Positions 54,024-62,043 of a DNA stretch of 64,000 nucleotides are shown here, piece by piece. Both the position numbers and the translations under genes were made by a program. Position 1 is the stretch's first letter. Every line of letters starts with the position of its first letter. The DNA comes from a bacterium (lineage in GTDB: Bacteria; Bacteroidota; Bacteroidia; Flavobacteriales_D; Sanyastnellaceae): the NCBI GenBank assembly GCA_029979565.1, contig JAPOHG010000001.1, forward strand, positions 186,001-250,000. The letters run 5' to 3'. Below the pieces are notes generated by a model. That model did no database searches, was not told the DNA's origin, and saw only the letters and a program-made list of their open reading frames with translations.

Positions 54024-56069
54024 TCAAGGAAGAATCGCGGTGCCAAAGTACGTCGAGATGTTGCGTTTTTGTTCATCCAATGCCTTCCGACGTTCAAGTA
54101 GATCACGCATGCTCGAGACTGCGGCCTCGTCGTTGCGTTCTATTCCTTCATTCAATTCCGCCAGCTGTCCTTGGACTTCCTGGATTTCCTTCCGGTTGTC
54201 GCTCAATTTGAGGAGGTGCAGTGAATCCATCAAGGCCTTATTCAGCAAGTCCTCCTCCCGTGCACTGTAAATCTGGTGCACTTCTTCCCAGCGGGAACTG
54301 ACCTGGTGTTTGTCCACCACAGCCCCCACAACAAAGGACTGAACTTCGGGGTCAGGATGCTTCATGAAATCCTCCATCGACGGAACGGTTTCCGCGCGGG
54401 CATGTTCGACAAATACACCGTACACCTCACTGAATACGGTGTGTTGAATTTCGAAGTTGAGGCTCTGCATATAGGCAATGACATACCGTGCAAACGCAAC
54501 CGTTGCAGGCGCCTCGCCTTCAGGTGGGGCTGGCGGTGTGAAGTCCTTATCACCAAAGCGCAGCATCCTGCGGACCAAGTCCCGTTCAATCACCGTGCGG
54601 CGCGCCTCCTCCTCTGCCAGTGCCCCGCCGAGAAACGGCGCCTCGACCGGGGCGTGTTCGTCCGACCAATCCGGAGCTCCATGGACCGGAGGCGGTGGCG
54701 GCCCTTGATCGCCCATGCGCTGCTTTCGAAACTCTTCCCGTTTGAGCGCCTTCTGCTCTTCGAGCAACTTGGCCCGAATGACTTTGTTGATCTCCGATTG
54801 CAGCACGTCCTCGGACAATGCCAATTCCTCTGAAGCCAATTTCAAATAGACCCCTTGCTGGATTGCGTCCGGGATGACGGCAATGGAGCCCAAAATGCTG
54901 TGGATCATCTCCGTTCGCTTCACTGGGTCATCCGCCGACTCTCGAGCGAGCAGTTCCAACTTGAACGCGACAAAATCCTTGGCTTCCTCTTCAATGTGCC
55001 GCTTGAGCACGTCGGCCGGAACCTTTTTGCTGTAACTATCCGGATCGTCACCATCTGGAAACAAGACGACGTTGACATTCAACCCCTCGGCCAAGAGCAA
55101 GTCCACTCCGCGAAGCGACGCTCGGATGCCCGCGGCGTCCCCATCGAACAGGACCGTGATGTTCTTTGTGTACCGACGGATGAGTTTGATTTGATTCACC
55201 GTCAAGGCGGTACCGCTCGAGGAAACCACGTGTTCAATGCCCGCCTGGTGCAGCGCCATGACGTCGGTGTAGCCCTCAACAAGAAGCACCCGGTCTTCCT
55301 TTGCGATGGCGGGTTTGGCCAAGTGCATGCCGAACAGCACATCGCCTTTGTGGTAGAGGATACTCTCAGGGCTGTTGAAGTACTTGGCAACTTTTTTCTC
55401 CTTGCTCAGCGTACGGCCACCAAACGCAATGGAACGACCCGTGAGGTCTCGGATGGGGAACATCACCCGGCCCTTGAAAAAGTCCCATAGCTTGCCATCC
55501 TTGTCCTTCGCCAAGCCCAGAGCGAGGAGCCGCTCGGGCGTGTAACCCGCTTCCGTCGCTGCCGTGCTCATGGCATCCCAACTGTCCGGGCAATACCCAA
55601 TCTTGAACGTCTTGAGGGTCTCGGCACGGAAACCCCGGCTCTCGAAGTAGCTCAAGCCGATGGCCTTTCCCTCGTCCGTGTTGTGCAGTTGCTCCGTGAA
55701 CCAATTTTGCGTCCATGCATTCAATGCGAGCAAGCTTTCGCGTTCAGAGCGGGCTTGCTGCTGCTCGGGTGTCATTTCCTCCTCCTCGATTTCGATGCCG
55801 TACCGTTCGGCGAGCTGCTTGATGGCCTGTGGAAAGCTCAGTTTGTCCAACTCCATCAAAAACGTCACCACACTTCCACCTTTGTCGCTGGAAAAGCACT
55901 TGAAAATGCCCTTTTCAGGGAGTACGTAAAAGGAGGGGGTCTTCTCGTTTGTGAAGGGGCTGAGCCCGCGCAAGGCACTGCCTGACTTTTTGAGCTCCAC
56001 ATAATCCCCAATGACCTCCTCAATAACGGCGGTCTGCAGCACTTGGTCGACAATGTGAGCGGGAATCAT
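54024..56069 (-). CDS. dnaG: DNA primase, without the usual zinc ligands
   Basis: Synthesises RNA primers at the replication fork. The 681-residue protein has a CHC2-like N-terminal domain, the core (FKIGYCPDSWDAM, KGRVMFPIRDLTGRSIAFGGR) and the TOPRIM motif VEGYTDVMALHQAG with LFDGDAAG. In the N-terminal domain GLCPFH-type ligands read GLSPFT and the CFGC pair reads KCFSSDKGG, so only one of four zinc ligands is left; I recall similar loss in other Bacteroidota. The ATG at 56069 starts MIPAHIVDQVLQTAVIEEVIG, the conserved N-terminus; the longer frame would overlap the kinase gene. Confidence 0.95.
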   Translation of the reverse strand: MIPAHIVDQVLQTAVIEEVIGDYVELKKSGSALRGLSPFTNEKTPSFYVLPEKGIFKCFSSDKGGSVVTFLMELDKLSFPQAIKQLAERYGIEIEEEEMTPEQQQARSERESLLALNAWTQNWFTEQLHNTDEGKAIGLSYFESRGFRAETLKTFKIGYCPDSWDAMSTAATEAGYTPERLLALGLAKDKDGKLWDFFKGRVMFPIRDLTGRSIAFGGRTLSKEKKVAKYFNSPESILYHKGDVLFGMHLAKPAIAKEDRVLLVEGYTDVMALHQAGIEHVVSSSGTALTVNQIKLIRRYTKNITVLFDGDAAGIRASLRGVDLLLAEGLNVNVVLFPDGDDPDSYSKKVPADVLKRHIEEEAKDFVAFKLELLARESADDPVKRTEMIHSILGSIAVIPDAIQQGVYLKLASEELALSEDVLQSEINKVIRAKLLEEQKALKREEFRKQRMGDQGPPPPPVHGAPDWSDEHAPVEAPFLGGALAEEEARRTVIERDLVRRMLRFGDKDFTPPAPPEGEAPATVAFARYVIAYMQSLNFEIQHTVFSEVYGVFVEHARAETVPSMEDFMKHPDPEVQSFVVGAVVDKHQVSSRWEEVHQIYSAREEDLLNKALMDSLHLLKLSDNRKEIQEVQGQLAELNEGIERNDEAAVSSMRDLLERRKALDEQKRNISTYFGTAILP

Positions 56070-56087
56070 GACAATCGTGGTGAAAAC

Positions 56088-56095
56088 CAAATGTA
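56088..56095 (-). promoter_or_regulatory. -7 promoter element for dnaG
   Basis: Minus-strand TACATTTG fits TAnnTTTG and lies 18 bases before the dnaG ATG. It is just downstream of the hairpin at 56122-56153, so it could drive dnaG independently of any upstream transcript. Confidence 0.4.
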
Positions 56096-56121
56096 CGGAG
56101 GACCGCCGCAATTCTTCTCCC

Positions 56122-56153
56122 AAAAAAAAGACTTCGAGCCGTTGCGCGAAGTC
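56122..56153 (-). terminator. Terminator-like hairpin upstream of dnaG
   Basis: On the minus strand GACTTCG (56153-56147) pairs with CGAAGTC (56136-56130) across a ten-base loop, followed directly by eight T (56129-56122). No annotated gene ends here: dnaG starts 53 bases farther on and the other flank is the divergent kinase gene. It therefore terminates an unknown short transcript or acts as an attenuator. Confidence 0.55.
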
Positions 56154-56228
56154 CTTTTCTGGTCTGATTGTGACCGAACCTAAAACCTGACCGCTCGGAA
56201 GACCTGCGCTTCTTGCGGCTGAGAAAAC
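56122..56228 (-). ncRNA. Candidate small RNA or attenuated dnaG leader
   Basis: Minus-strand TAGTTTTG at 56235-56242 fits the -7 consensus, and transcription starting about seven bases later would end at the hairpin and T run at 56122, giving an RNA of roughly 107 bases. I see no protein-like frame and no match to SRP RNA, 6S RNA or tmRNA that I can recognise. The 274-base divergent spacer is the longest in the window, which leaves room for such an RNA. No -33 element is evident. Confidence 0.25.
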
Positions 56229-56343
56229 TCCCGTCAAAACTACCGGTGTTGCGAGCTGCCGATGTGACCGATTTGTTAATGGATGTTGAAGTTTTGTAGT
56301 CGTTTTTCGCTCCGGTTGGCAAGCCCTTACCTTCGTTCGAACG

Positions 56344-57684
56344 ATGAGTGCGAAATCAAAACCTTCGATCCCTTGGTTTTTGCTCGCCATGGTCCTCGCC
56401 TTTGTGACCATGAGCACCATCCAGATTGTCTGGCTCCGAACGTCTGTGCAAATGCGCGAACAGCTGTTCGACGACAACGTCTACCATTCGTTGAACCAGG
56501 TGAGTGAGATGCTCACGAAGACGTCAACGGGCATGCTGCAAATCGACCTCGAGGCACTGGCGGCTGCACATGAAAATGCACCGGGCATTGGCAACAAAGG
56601 ATCCATTGGAACCGGCTTGGACGATGATGAGGTGCGCATGTTGAATCGCATTGAAGCGCTGCGCATCGACAGCGTCCTCCCCGTCATTTTGGAGGCGCAC
56701 GGCATCACCATCCCGCCCGCCATTGGCGTGTTCGACCGCTATGGGCAACCTGTTCGCTTGCAGGAGGCCGATGTTGAATACCGGGAACAAATGGCGGCTT
56801 CCGTGCACAAGGTGTCCATCAACAGCCTCAGCCTGAACCTCTTCTTCCCCAACAAGGGACGGTACTTGTTGCACAACTTGCTGGGGCAATTCGCCTTGAC
56901 CGGACTGATGCTAGCCATCATTGCTTGGGGCTTTTTTACCGCGGTCATCGGCGCCGCGCGGAACAAACGCATTGACCGGATACGCCGCGATTTGATGAAC
57001 AACTTGACCCACGAACTCAAAACACCCATCAGCACCATCGGTCTGGCTTCAGAAGCTCTCAAGGATCCGGACATGCAGAAAGACACCGACGGCTTCAATT
57101 ACTACATCGGGCTGATCAACGAAGAGAACAAGCGACTGGGCATGCTGGTCGAAAATGTCCTGCAAGCCAGTTTGGCAGAATCAGGCAAAATGCAGCTCTT
57201 CAAGCAAACCCTGAACGTGCACGAACTCATCCGCGAAGTGGCTAAAAACGTGGCCATCCAAGTGCGAAAACACGGTGGGAAAGTGGAGCTGGAATTGGAG
57301 GCCGAAGATCCGCTGGTTCATGGGGACCGAGTCCATTTGAGCAATGTGGTTTTTAACCTGGTGGACAACGCCATAAAGTACGCCGACGGGGATTTGCTGC
57401 TGTCGATTTCAAGCGCCCAGACAACAGAAGGCGTGGAATTGCGTTTCAAAGACAACGGCATCGGAATCGCGAAGGAGCATTTAGGCAAGGTATTTGATAG
57501 ACTGTACCGCGTGCCTACCGGGAACGTTCACGACGTGAAAGGATTTGGACTCGGACTGAGTTATGTGAAAACGGTCATTGACCGCCACCAAGGATCCATT
57601 CGCGTGGAGAGCGAAACGGGCAAGGGGAGCACCTTCATCATGGTATTGCCGCGCACAGAAATTGAATTGAAGAAACCACATTGA
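56344..57684 (+). CDS. Sensor histidine kinase (RprX-like)
   Basis: A 446-residue inner-membrane kinase: a first membrane helix (WFLLAMVLAFVTMSTIQIVW, residues 11-30), a periplasmic sensing domain of about 145 residues, and a second helix (about 182-203). The H box is NNLTHELKTPIS with phospho-acceptor His223; the N box NVVFNLVDNAIKYA, G1 FKDNGIGI and G2 GFGLGLSYV complete the ATPase domain. No HAMP or PAS domain is evident. The stop is one base before the response-regulator start. The pair resembles RprX/RprY of Bacteroides. TACCTTCG eight bases upstream of the ATG resembles the -7 element. Confidence 0.93.
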   Translation: MSAKSKPSIPWFLLAMVLAFVTMSTIQIVWLRTSVQMREQLFDDNVYHSLNQVSEMLTKTSTGMLQIDLEALAAAHENAPGIGNKGSIGTGLDDDEVRMLNRIEALRIDSVLPVILEAHGITIPPAIGVFDRYGQPVRLQEADVEYREQMAASVHKVSINSLSLNLFFPNKGRYLLHNLLGQFALTGLMLAIIAWGFFTAVIGAARNKRIDRIRRDLMNNLTHELKTPISTIGLASEALKDPDMQKDTDGFNYYIGLINEENKRLGMLVENVLQASLAESGKMQLFKQTLNVHELIREVAKNVAIQVRKHGGKVELELEAEDPLVHGDRVHLSNVVFNLVDNAIKYADGDLLLSISSAQTTEGVELRFKDNGIGIAKEHLGKVFDRLYRVPTGNVHDVKGFGLGLSYVKTVIDRHQGSIRVESETGKGSTFIMVLPRTEIELKKPH

Positions 57685-57685
57685 A

Positions 57686-58390
57686 ATGAGCGAAACGACC
57701 TTACCCACCATTTTGCTTTGCGAAGACGACCCCAACCTGGGCCGTCTGTTGTCCGACTATTTGAAAGCGAAAGGCTTTGAAACGACCTGGGCCAAGGACG
57801 GCGTGGAAGGCCTGAAAGAATTCCACCGCGGGGCGTTTGATTTTGTCATCCTGGATGTCATGATGCCGCGCAAAGACGGCTTCCAGGTCGCCGAGGAAAT
57901 CCGGCAGGAAAGCCGTCACTTGCCCATCTTATTCTTAACGGCGCGCTCGACCAACGAAGACACGTTGGAAGGATTCAAGGTGGGTGCCGACGACTACATG
58001 ACCAAGCCCTTCAGCATGGAGGAATTGCTCGTGCGCATCCAGGCCATCTTGCGCCGAACCGCTGCGCTGCCCGACGAAGATGAGCAGGTGGGGGAGATTC
58101 AAATCGGTTCGTTTGGTTTTGACTACAACACCCAAATGCTGCGTCGCGACGGAGAGGAACAGCGCCTGACCACGAAGGAAAATGAACTGCTGTTCCTGTT
58201 GTGCAAGCACCGCAACAGCCTGCTCGAACGCACCTACGCGTTGAAGTCCATTTGGGGCGACCCGAATTACTTCAACGGCCGTTCAATGGACGTGTACATC
58301 GCCAAGTTGCGGCGCCACTTGAAGCCCGATGAATCCATTCAGATCCTGAATGTTCACGGCAAGGGGTTCAAGATGATCGCCCCGGATTAA
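57686..58390 (+). CDS. Response regulator, OmpR/PhoB type (RprY-like)
   Basis: A 234-residue regulator with an N-terminal receiver (CEDDPNLGRLL, phospho-acceptor Asp57 in FVILDVMMP, Lys in DDYMTKPF) and a C-terminal winged-helix DNA-binding domain (LTTKENELLFLLCKHRNSLL, RSMDVYIAKLRRHLK, NVHGKGFKM). It is the partner of the upstream kinase, one base away. The next gene, a TonB-type protein 46 bases on, may be a regulatory target or just a neighbour. Confidence 0.95.
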   Translation: MSETTLPTILLCEDDPNLGRLLSDYLKAKGFETTWAKDGVEGLKEFHRGAFDFVILDVMMPRKDGFQVAEEIRQESRHLPILFLTARSTNEDTLEGFKVGADDYMTKPFSMEELLVRIQAILRRTAALPDEDEQVGEIQIGSFGFDYNTQMLRRDGEEQRLTTKENELLFLLCKHRNSLLERTYALKSIWGDPNYFNGRSMDVYIAKLRRHLKPDESIQILNVHGKGFKMIAPD

Positions 58391-58436
58391 CAAAACGTGG
58401 CACGGTGTTGGCGTTGGAATGGTAAACCCCCTCGCC

Positions 58437-59138
58437 ATGAAAAAACACCCTTCCCCCCGACGACGCATTGAACTCGGTTTCATCGCTGCCCTGGCCCTTG
58501 TCTTGGCCGCTTTTGAATGGACCGCGTACGAATACGACACGGCCCATTACTCGGCGTACACCGGCGGATTGGCGCTCGAAGCTGAAGTGGTGCCGCCCAA
58601 TGCGCCGAGCAAACCCGTCCCGCCCGTTCGAAACCTGTTGATCACACCTGAAATCCACCCCGACCCGCCAGTTGGACCGGAGCCCTCACCCAAACCCGAA
58701 CCGGGGATTGACCCGCTGGCCGGGAAAATTCAGGGCTTCGACTTCGGAGACGGTGACGACGGCGACGACGGCGATTGGGAGGTTGAAACCGTCCTCGTGG
58801 CCGAGCACATGCCGCACTTCTTCGAATGCTCCAACGTGTTGAATCGTGACGCAGAACGCGCCTGCACGGAGGAGCAAATGATCCGCCTGATCCAAGCATG
58901 CGCCAAGTTTCCCCCAATCCTCCGCGAAGCGGGCATCGGCGGTGTGGTTTACCTCCAATTCAACGTCAATGAGTATGGCACCATTCAGGACGAAACGGTC
59001 CTTAAATCCGCCCATCCGAAACTTGACAAGGCGGCGCTTCAAGCCCTCCGTTGCATTCCCCGCATGCAGCCAGGGACACAACAAGGAAGGCCCGTCCGTG
59101 TGACCTATACGATTCCCGTGCGGTTCACCATCCGTTAA
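58437..59138 (+). CDS. Energy transducer TonB-family protein
   Basis: A 233-residue protein with an N-terminal membrane anchor (LGFIAALALVLAAFEWTAY), a Pro-rich periplasmic linker (VPPNAPSKPVPPVRN and EPSPKPEPG), an acidic Asp/Gly stretch (GDGDDGDDGDW), and a C-terminal TonB domain (GGVVYLQFNVNEYGTIQDET, KLDKAALQALRCIPRMQPG). It would couple the proton-motive force to outer-membrane receptors such as the one at 18.2-20.7 kb; ExbB and ExbD are not in this window. ATG 58437 is preferred to an ATG six codons upstream. Confidence 0.88.
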   Translation: MKKHPSPRRRIELGFIAALALVLAAFEWTAYEYDTAHYSAYTGGLALEAEVVPPNAPSKPVPPVRNLLITPEIHPDPPVGPEPSPKPEPGIDPLAGKIQGFDFGDGDDGDDGDWEVETVLVAEHMPHFFECSNVLNRDAERACTEEQMIRLIQACAKFPPILREAGIGGVVYLQFNVNEYGTIQDETVLKSAHPKLDKAALQALRCIPRMQPGTQQGRPVRVTYTIPVRFTIR

Positions 59139-59147
59139 ACCCAACCA

Positions 59148-59172
59148 CCCAACGGCAAATTCCGTTGGGTTT
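59148..59172 (+). terminator. Hairpin terminator after the TonB gene
   Basis: CCCAACGG (59148-59155) pairs with CCGTTGGG (59162-59169) across the loop CAAATT, followed by only three T and then AA, so termination may be partial. The second arm also supplies the TTG of the predicted prs promoter. Confidence 0.6.
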
Positions 59173-59195
59173 AAGCGATTCGAACACTACCTTTG
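59165..59195 (+). promoter_or_regulatory. Predicted promoter for prs-rplY
   Basis: TACCTTTG at 59188-59195 fits the -7 element, with TTG at 59165-59167 placed 20 bases upstream as the -33 element. The -33 element lies inside the terminator stem of the previous gene. The prs ATG is 33 bases downstream. Confidence 0.55.
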
Positions 59196-59228
59196 CACGC
59201 CCATTAACGCATTGCATTCGTGTCTTCT

Positions 59229-60161
59229 ATGCTGAAAATTCTCGCTGGCTCTGCCTCCCAATCATTTGGCCAAAAAGTGGCCGAGTCGTTTGGCGGAGAG
59301 TTAGTACCCGTAAAAACCACGCGCTTCAGCGATGGAGAATTCACGGTGAGCATTGAAGAGACCATTCGCGGAAAGGAAGTTGCCATTGTGCAATCCACCT
59401 TTCCACCCACCGACAATTTGATGGAGCTCTTGCTCCTTGTGGATGCGGCCAAGCGAGCGAGCGCCAAGCGCATCATCGCGGTCATTCCGTACTTCGGATT
59501 TGCCCGCCAAGACCGCAAGGACAAACCCCGTGTGGCCATTGGAGCCAAGTTGGTGGCCAACCTGCTCATGGCTGCGGGCATCGACCGTTTGATCACCATG
59601 GACTTGCACGCGGACCAGATTCAAGGATTCTTCGAGATTCCTGTGGATCACCTGTATGCGAGCACCATGTTTGTGCCTTACCTCGAGGGGTTGGATCGCG
59701 AAAACCTCTGCATTGCCACCCCCGATACAGGCGGCACAAAGCGTGCGAACTCCTATGCCAAGCACCTTGGCGTGGACATGGCCATTTGTTATAAGCAGCG
59801 CAAAGTGGCCAACAAAATCGAGCACATGACCGTCATCGGTGACGTCAGCGGCAAGGACGTGGTCATCGTCGATGATATGTGTGACACGGCGGGAACCTTG
59901 ACCAAAGCCGCCTCCCTCATGATAGAGCACGGTGCCAAGTCCGTTCGGGCACTTTGTACGCACGCCGTACTGAGCGGTCCAGCGTATGAGCGAATCGCCG
60001 ATTCCGTACTGACAGAGTTCGTTGTTACGGATAGCATTCCATTGAATCCTGATAAAAACACAGACAAATTCAGGGTCCTTCCGGTCCATGAAATGTTTGC
60101 TGAGACTTTAACCTGTCTGGTGGAAAACCGTTCCATCAGCGATACTTTACTAATTCATTAA
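59229..60161 (+). CDS. prs: Ribose-phosphate pyrophosphokinase (PRPP synthase)
   Basis: Makes PRPP from ribose 5-phosphate and ATP for purine, pyrimidine, NAD, His and Trp synthesis, and so supplies the purD/purQ pathway. Motifs: RFSDGEFTVSIEETIRGKEV, the catalytic flexible loop FARQDRKDKPR, DLHADQIQGFFEIPVDHLYA and the PRPP-binding VVIVDDMCDTAGTL. The protein is about 310 residues as usual. ATG at 59229 was chosen; a GTG three codons earlier is equally possible. rplY begins two bases after the stop. Confidence 0.96.
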   Translation: MLKILAGSASQSFGQKVAESFGGELVPVKTTRFSDGEFTVSIEETIRGKEVAIVQSTFPPTDNLMELLLLVDAAKRASAKRIIAVIPYFGFARQDRKDKPRVAIGAKLVANLLMAAGIDRLITMDLHADQIQGFFEIPVDHLYASTMFVPYLEGLDRENLCIATPDTGGTKRANSYAKHLGVDMAICYKQRKVANKIEHMTVIGDVSGKDVVIVDDMCDTAGTLTKAASLMIEHGAKSVRALCTHAVLSGPAYERIADSVLTEFVVTDSIPLNPDKNTDKFRVLPVHEMFAETLTCLVENRSISDTLLIH

Positions 60162-60163
60162 CC

Positions 60164-60817
60164 ATGAAAACTGCATCATTGAGCGGCTCCCTGCGTGGGA
60201 GCGTAGGAAAGAAAGATGCCAACCAACTCCGCAAGGACAACCGGGTTCCCGGCGTTCTGTACGGAGGCGGTGAGCAGAAGCACTTTTCTGTAAAAGAGCT
60301 GGACATCTCCAAGCTCGTTGTTAACCCGGACGTCTTCCGCATCTCCTTGGAGGTAGACGGTGAGACCTTCGATTGCGTCATCCAGGAGGTTCAATTCCAC
60401 CCGGTGACCGACCGCATCGTCCACTTGGACTTGCTCCAAATCATCCCGGGCAAACCCGTGCGCGTGGAATTGCCTGTGCGAACCACTGGAACGGCGGCAG
60501 GCGTTATTGGAGGTGGCCGTTTGCAAATGTTGTTCCGTCGCATACCTGTTCGTGGCTTGGCAGATGATTTGCCAGAAAACATCACCATCGATGTGACCCC
60601 GCTCGAGATTGGGGACAACAAGCGCGTTCGTGATATCGAAGTTCCCAACTGCACCGTTCTGCTGAACGACTCCACATTGCTCGTTGCTGTCAAGCGCACA
60701 CGTGCGGCCATGTCCGCTGAAAGCGGTGAAGAAGGCGACGTTGAAGGCGATGCAACTGAAGCACCAGCTGAAGGCGGCGGCGACGGCGACGGCGGCGACG
60801 CTCCAGCGGCAGAATAA
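60164..60817 (+). CDS. rplY: 50S ribosomal protein L25 (CTC form)
   Basis: Binds 5S rRNA. The 217-residue protein is the long CTC/general-stress type: the L25 domain (RKDNRVPGVLYGGGEQKHFSV, then QEVQFHPVTDRIVHLDLL) and the C-terminal beta domain (PVRVELPVRTTGTAAGV, LPENITIDVTPLEIGD), followed by a 35-residue acidic Gly/Ala/Glu tail (ESGEEGDVEGDATEAPAEGG and onward), probably disordered. The prs-rplY-pth order is widespread in bacteria. Confidence 0.96.
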   Translation: MKTASLSGSLRGSVGKKDANQLRKDNRVPGVLYGGGEQKHFSVKELDISKLVVNPDVFRISLEVDGETFDCVIQEVQFHPVTDRIVHLDLLQIIPGKPVRVELPVRTTGTAAGVIGGGRLQMLFRRIPVRGLADDLPENITIDVTPLEIGDNKRVRDIEVPNCTVLLNDSTLLVAVKRTRAAMSAESGEEGDVEGDATEAPAEGGGDGDGGDAPAAE

Positions 60818-60852
60818 TTGCGTTTCGCTAGCCGAAACCCAACCCAAAACGG

Positions 60853-61416
60853 ATGAAGTTCCTCATCGTTGGCCTGGGCAACCCAGGAAGTGAATATGAG
60901 GACACCCGACACAACATCGGGTTCAAGGTGGTGGACACCATCGCTCGAAACGGCGAGGCCTCGTTTGAGGTTGCCCGGCACGGCGAGGTGTCCACCGTCC
61001 GTTTTAAGGGCAGGACCCTTTTGCTGCTCAAGCCCTCGACCTTCATGAACTTGAGTGGGAAGGCTGTTCGGTATTGGATGGATGCCGAAAAAATCCCGCT
61101 GGATCGGGTGCTCATCATTACCGATGACCTGGCGCTCCCATTCGGCACCTTGCGCATGCGGGCCAAGGGCAGTGGAGGAGGCCACAACGGCCTCGGCAAC
61201 ATCGAAACCATTCTTAATACCTCGAAATACCCGCGCCTGCGATTCGGCATTGGTGCGGACTTCCACAAGGGCCAACAAGTGGATTATGTCCTGGGCAAAT
61301 GGTCGGCTGCGGAAAGCGATGCGCTCACCGAGCGGCTGGAGCGCTGCGAAAAAGCCGTTCAATCATTCGCTTCAATTGGACTTGAGCGCACCATGAACCA
61401 CTTCAACAACACCTGA
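60853..61416 (+). CDS. pth: Peptidyl-tRNA hydrolase
   Basis: Releases tRNA from prematurely dropped peptidyl-tRNA. The 187-residue protein has KFLIVGLGNPGSEYEDTRHN with catalytic His20, the KPSTFMNLSGKAV block, DDLALPFGTLRMRAKGSGGG and HNGLGNIE, all conserved. It follows rplY by 35 bases. Its stop codon directly abuts the stop codon of nadD on the other strand, with no base between. Confidence 0.97.
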   Translation: MKFLIVGLGNPGSEYEDTRHNIGFKVVDTIARNGEASFEVARHGEVSTVRFKGRTLLLLKPSTFMNLSGKAVRYWMDAEKIPLDRVLIITDDLALPFGTLRMRAKGSGGGHNGLGNIETILNTSKYPRLRFGIGADFHKGQQVDYVLGKWSAAESDALTERLERCEKAVQSFASIGLERTMNHFNNT

Positions 61417-62043
61417 TCATTCGTACAGGTGATTGTTGCTGATGTAGTTCAGTACCTTGTCGTGCAGCAAATACCGGATGTCCTTGGTGTCATTGATTGC
61501 GTCCCGCAAATACGTCGATGAAATGCTGATCATAGGGGCATCGCACCACTGAATATTCGCGTGCGACCGTGGCACAACGTCCTCCGGCTTTTCAGGGGGT
61601 GGAACCGGCGATGGTGCATCGGATGTCCGCCGCGGATAGACCAGTATGCGGTGATTTTCGACCAGTTCCCAATGGGCCTGCCAGGTATGGAGGCGGACGA
61701 AATTATCCTCTCCGATGATGATGCTAAATTCGACGTCCGGATGCTTCGAACGCAGGTGGCGCATGGTTGCTGCAGTAAAATTGGGCTGGGGAAGATTGAA
61801 TTCTACATCACTGCCCTGAAGTTTCTCGTTCTCCGAAACCGCGAGACGCACCATCCGAAGCCGATGCGCCTGGCCCATGAGTTCCCGCGGGTTTTTGTGG
61901 GGATTGAGCGGCGTCACCACCAACCACACCTCATCGAGATCCGTATAATGTGCCATGTGGTTGGCAATGACCAAATGCCCGAGGTGAACAGGGTTGAAGG
62001 TCCCGAAGTACAATCCGATTTTGCCTTTCACCTCAAACGTCAT
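61417..62043 (-). CDS. nadD: Nicotinate-nucleotide adenylyltransferase
   Basis: Adenylates nicotinate mononucleotide in NAD synthesis. The 208-residue protein starts MTFEVKGKIGLYFG and carries GTFNPVHLGHLVIANH (the GxFxPxHxGH nucleotide site) and the late ISSTYLRDAI (SxTxxR motif). ATG 62043 overlaps the gmk stop as ATGA. A poly-proline segment (APSPVPPPEKPEDVVPR) sits in a surface loop. Confidence 0.95.
   Translation of the reverse strand: MTFEVKGKIGLYFGTFNPVHLGHLVIANHMAHYTDLDEVWLVVTPLNPHKNPRELMGQAHRLRMVRLAVSENEKLQGSDVEFNLPQPNFTAATMRHLRSKHPDVEFSIIIGEDNFVRLHTWQAHWELVENHRILVYPRRTSDAPSPVPPPEKPEDVVPRSHANIQWCDAPMISISSTYLRDAINDTKDIRYLLHDKVLNYISNNHLYE

Noticed and set aside
56070-56477. N-terminal extension of dnaG by 136 codons
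   Set aside because: The conserved DnaG N-terminus begins at 56069; the extension crosses a terminator-like hairpin and runs antisense into the kinase gene.
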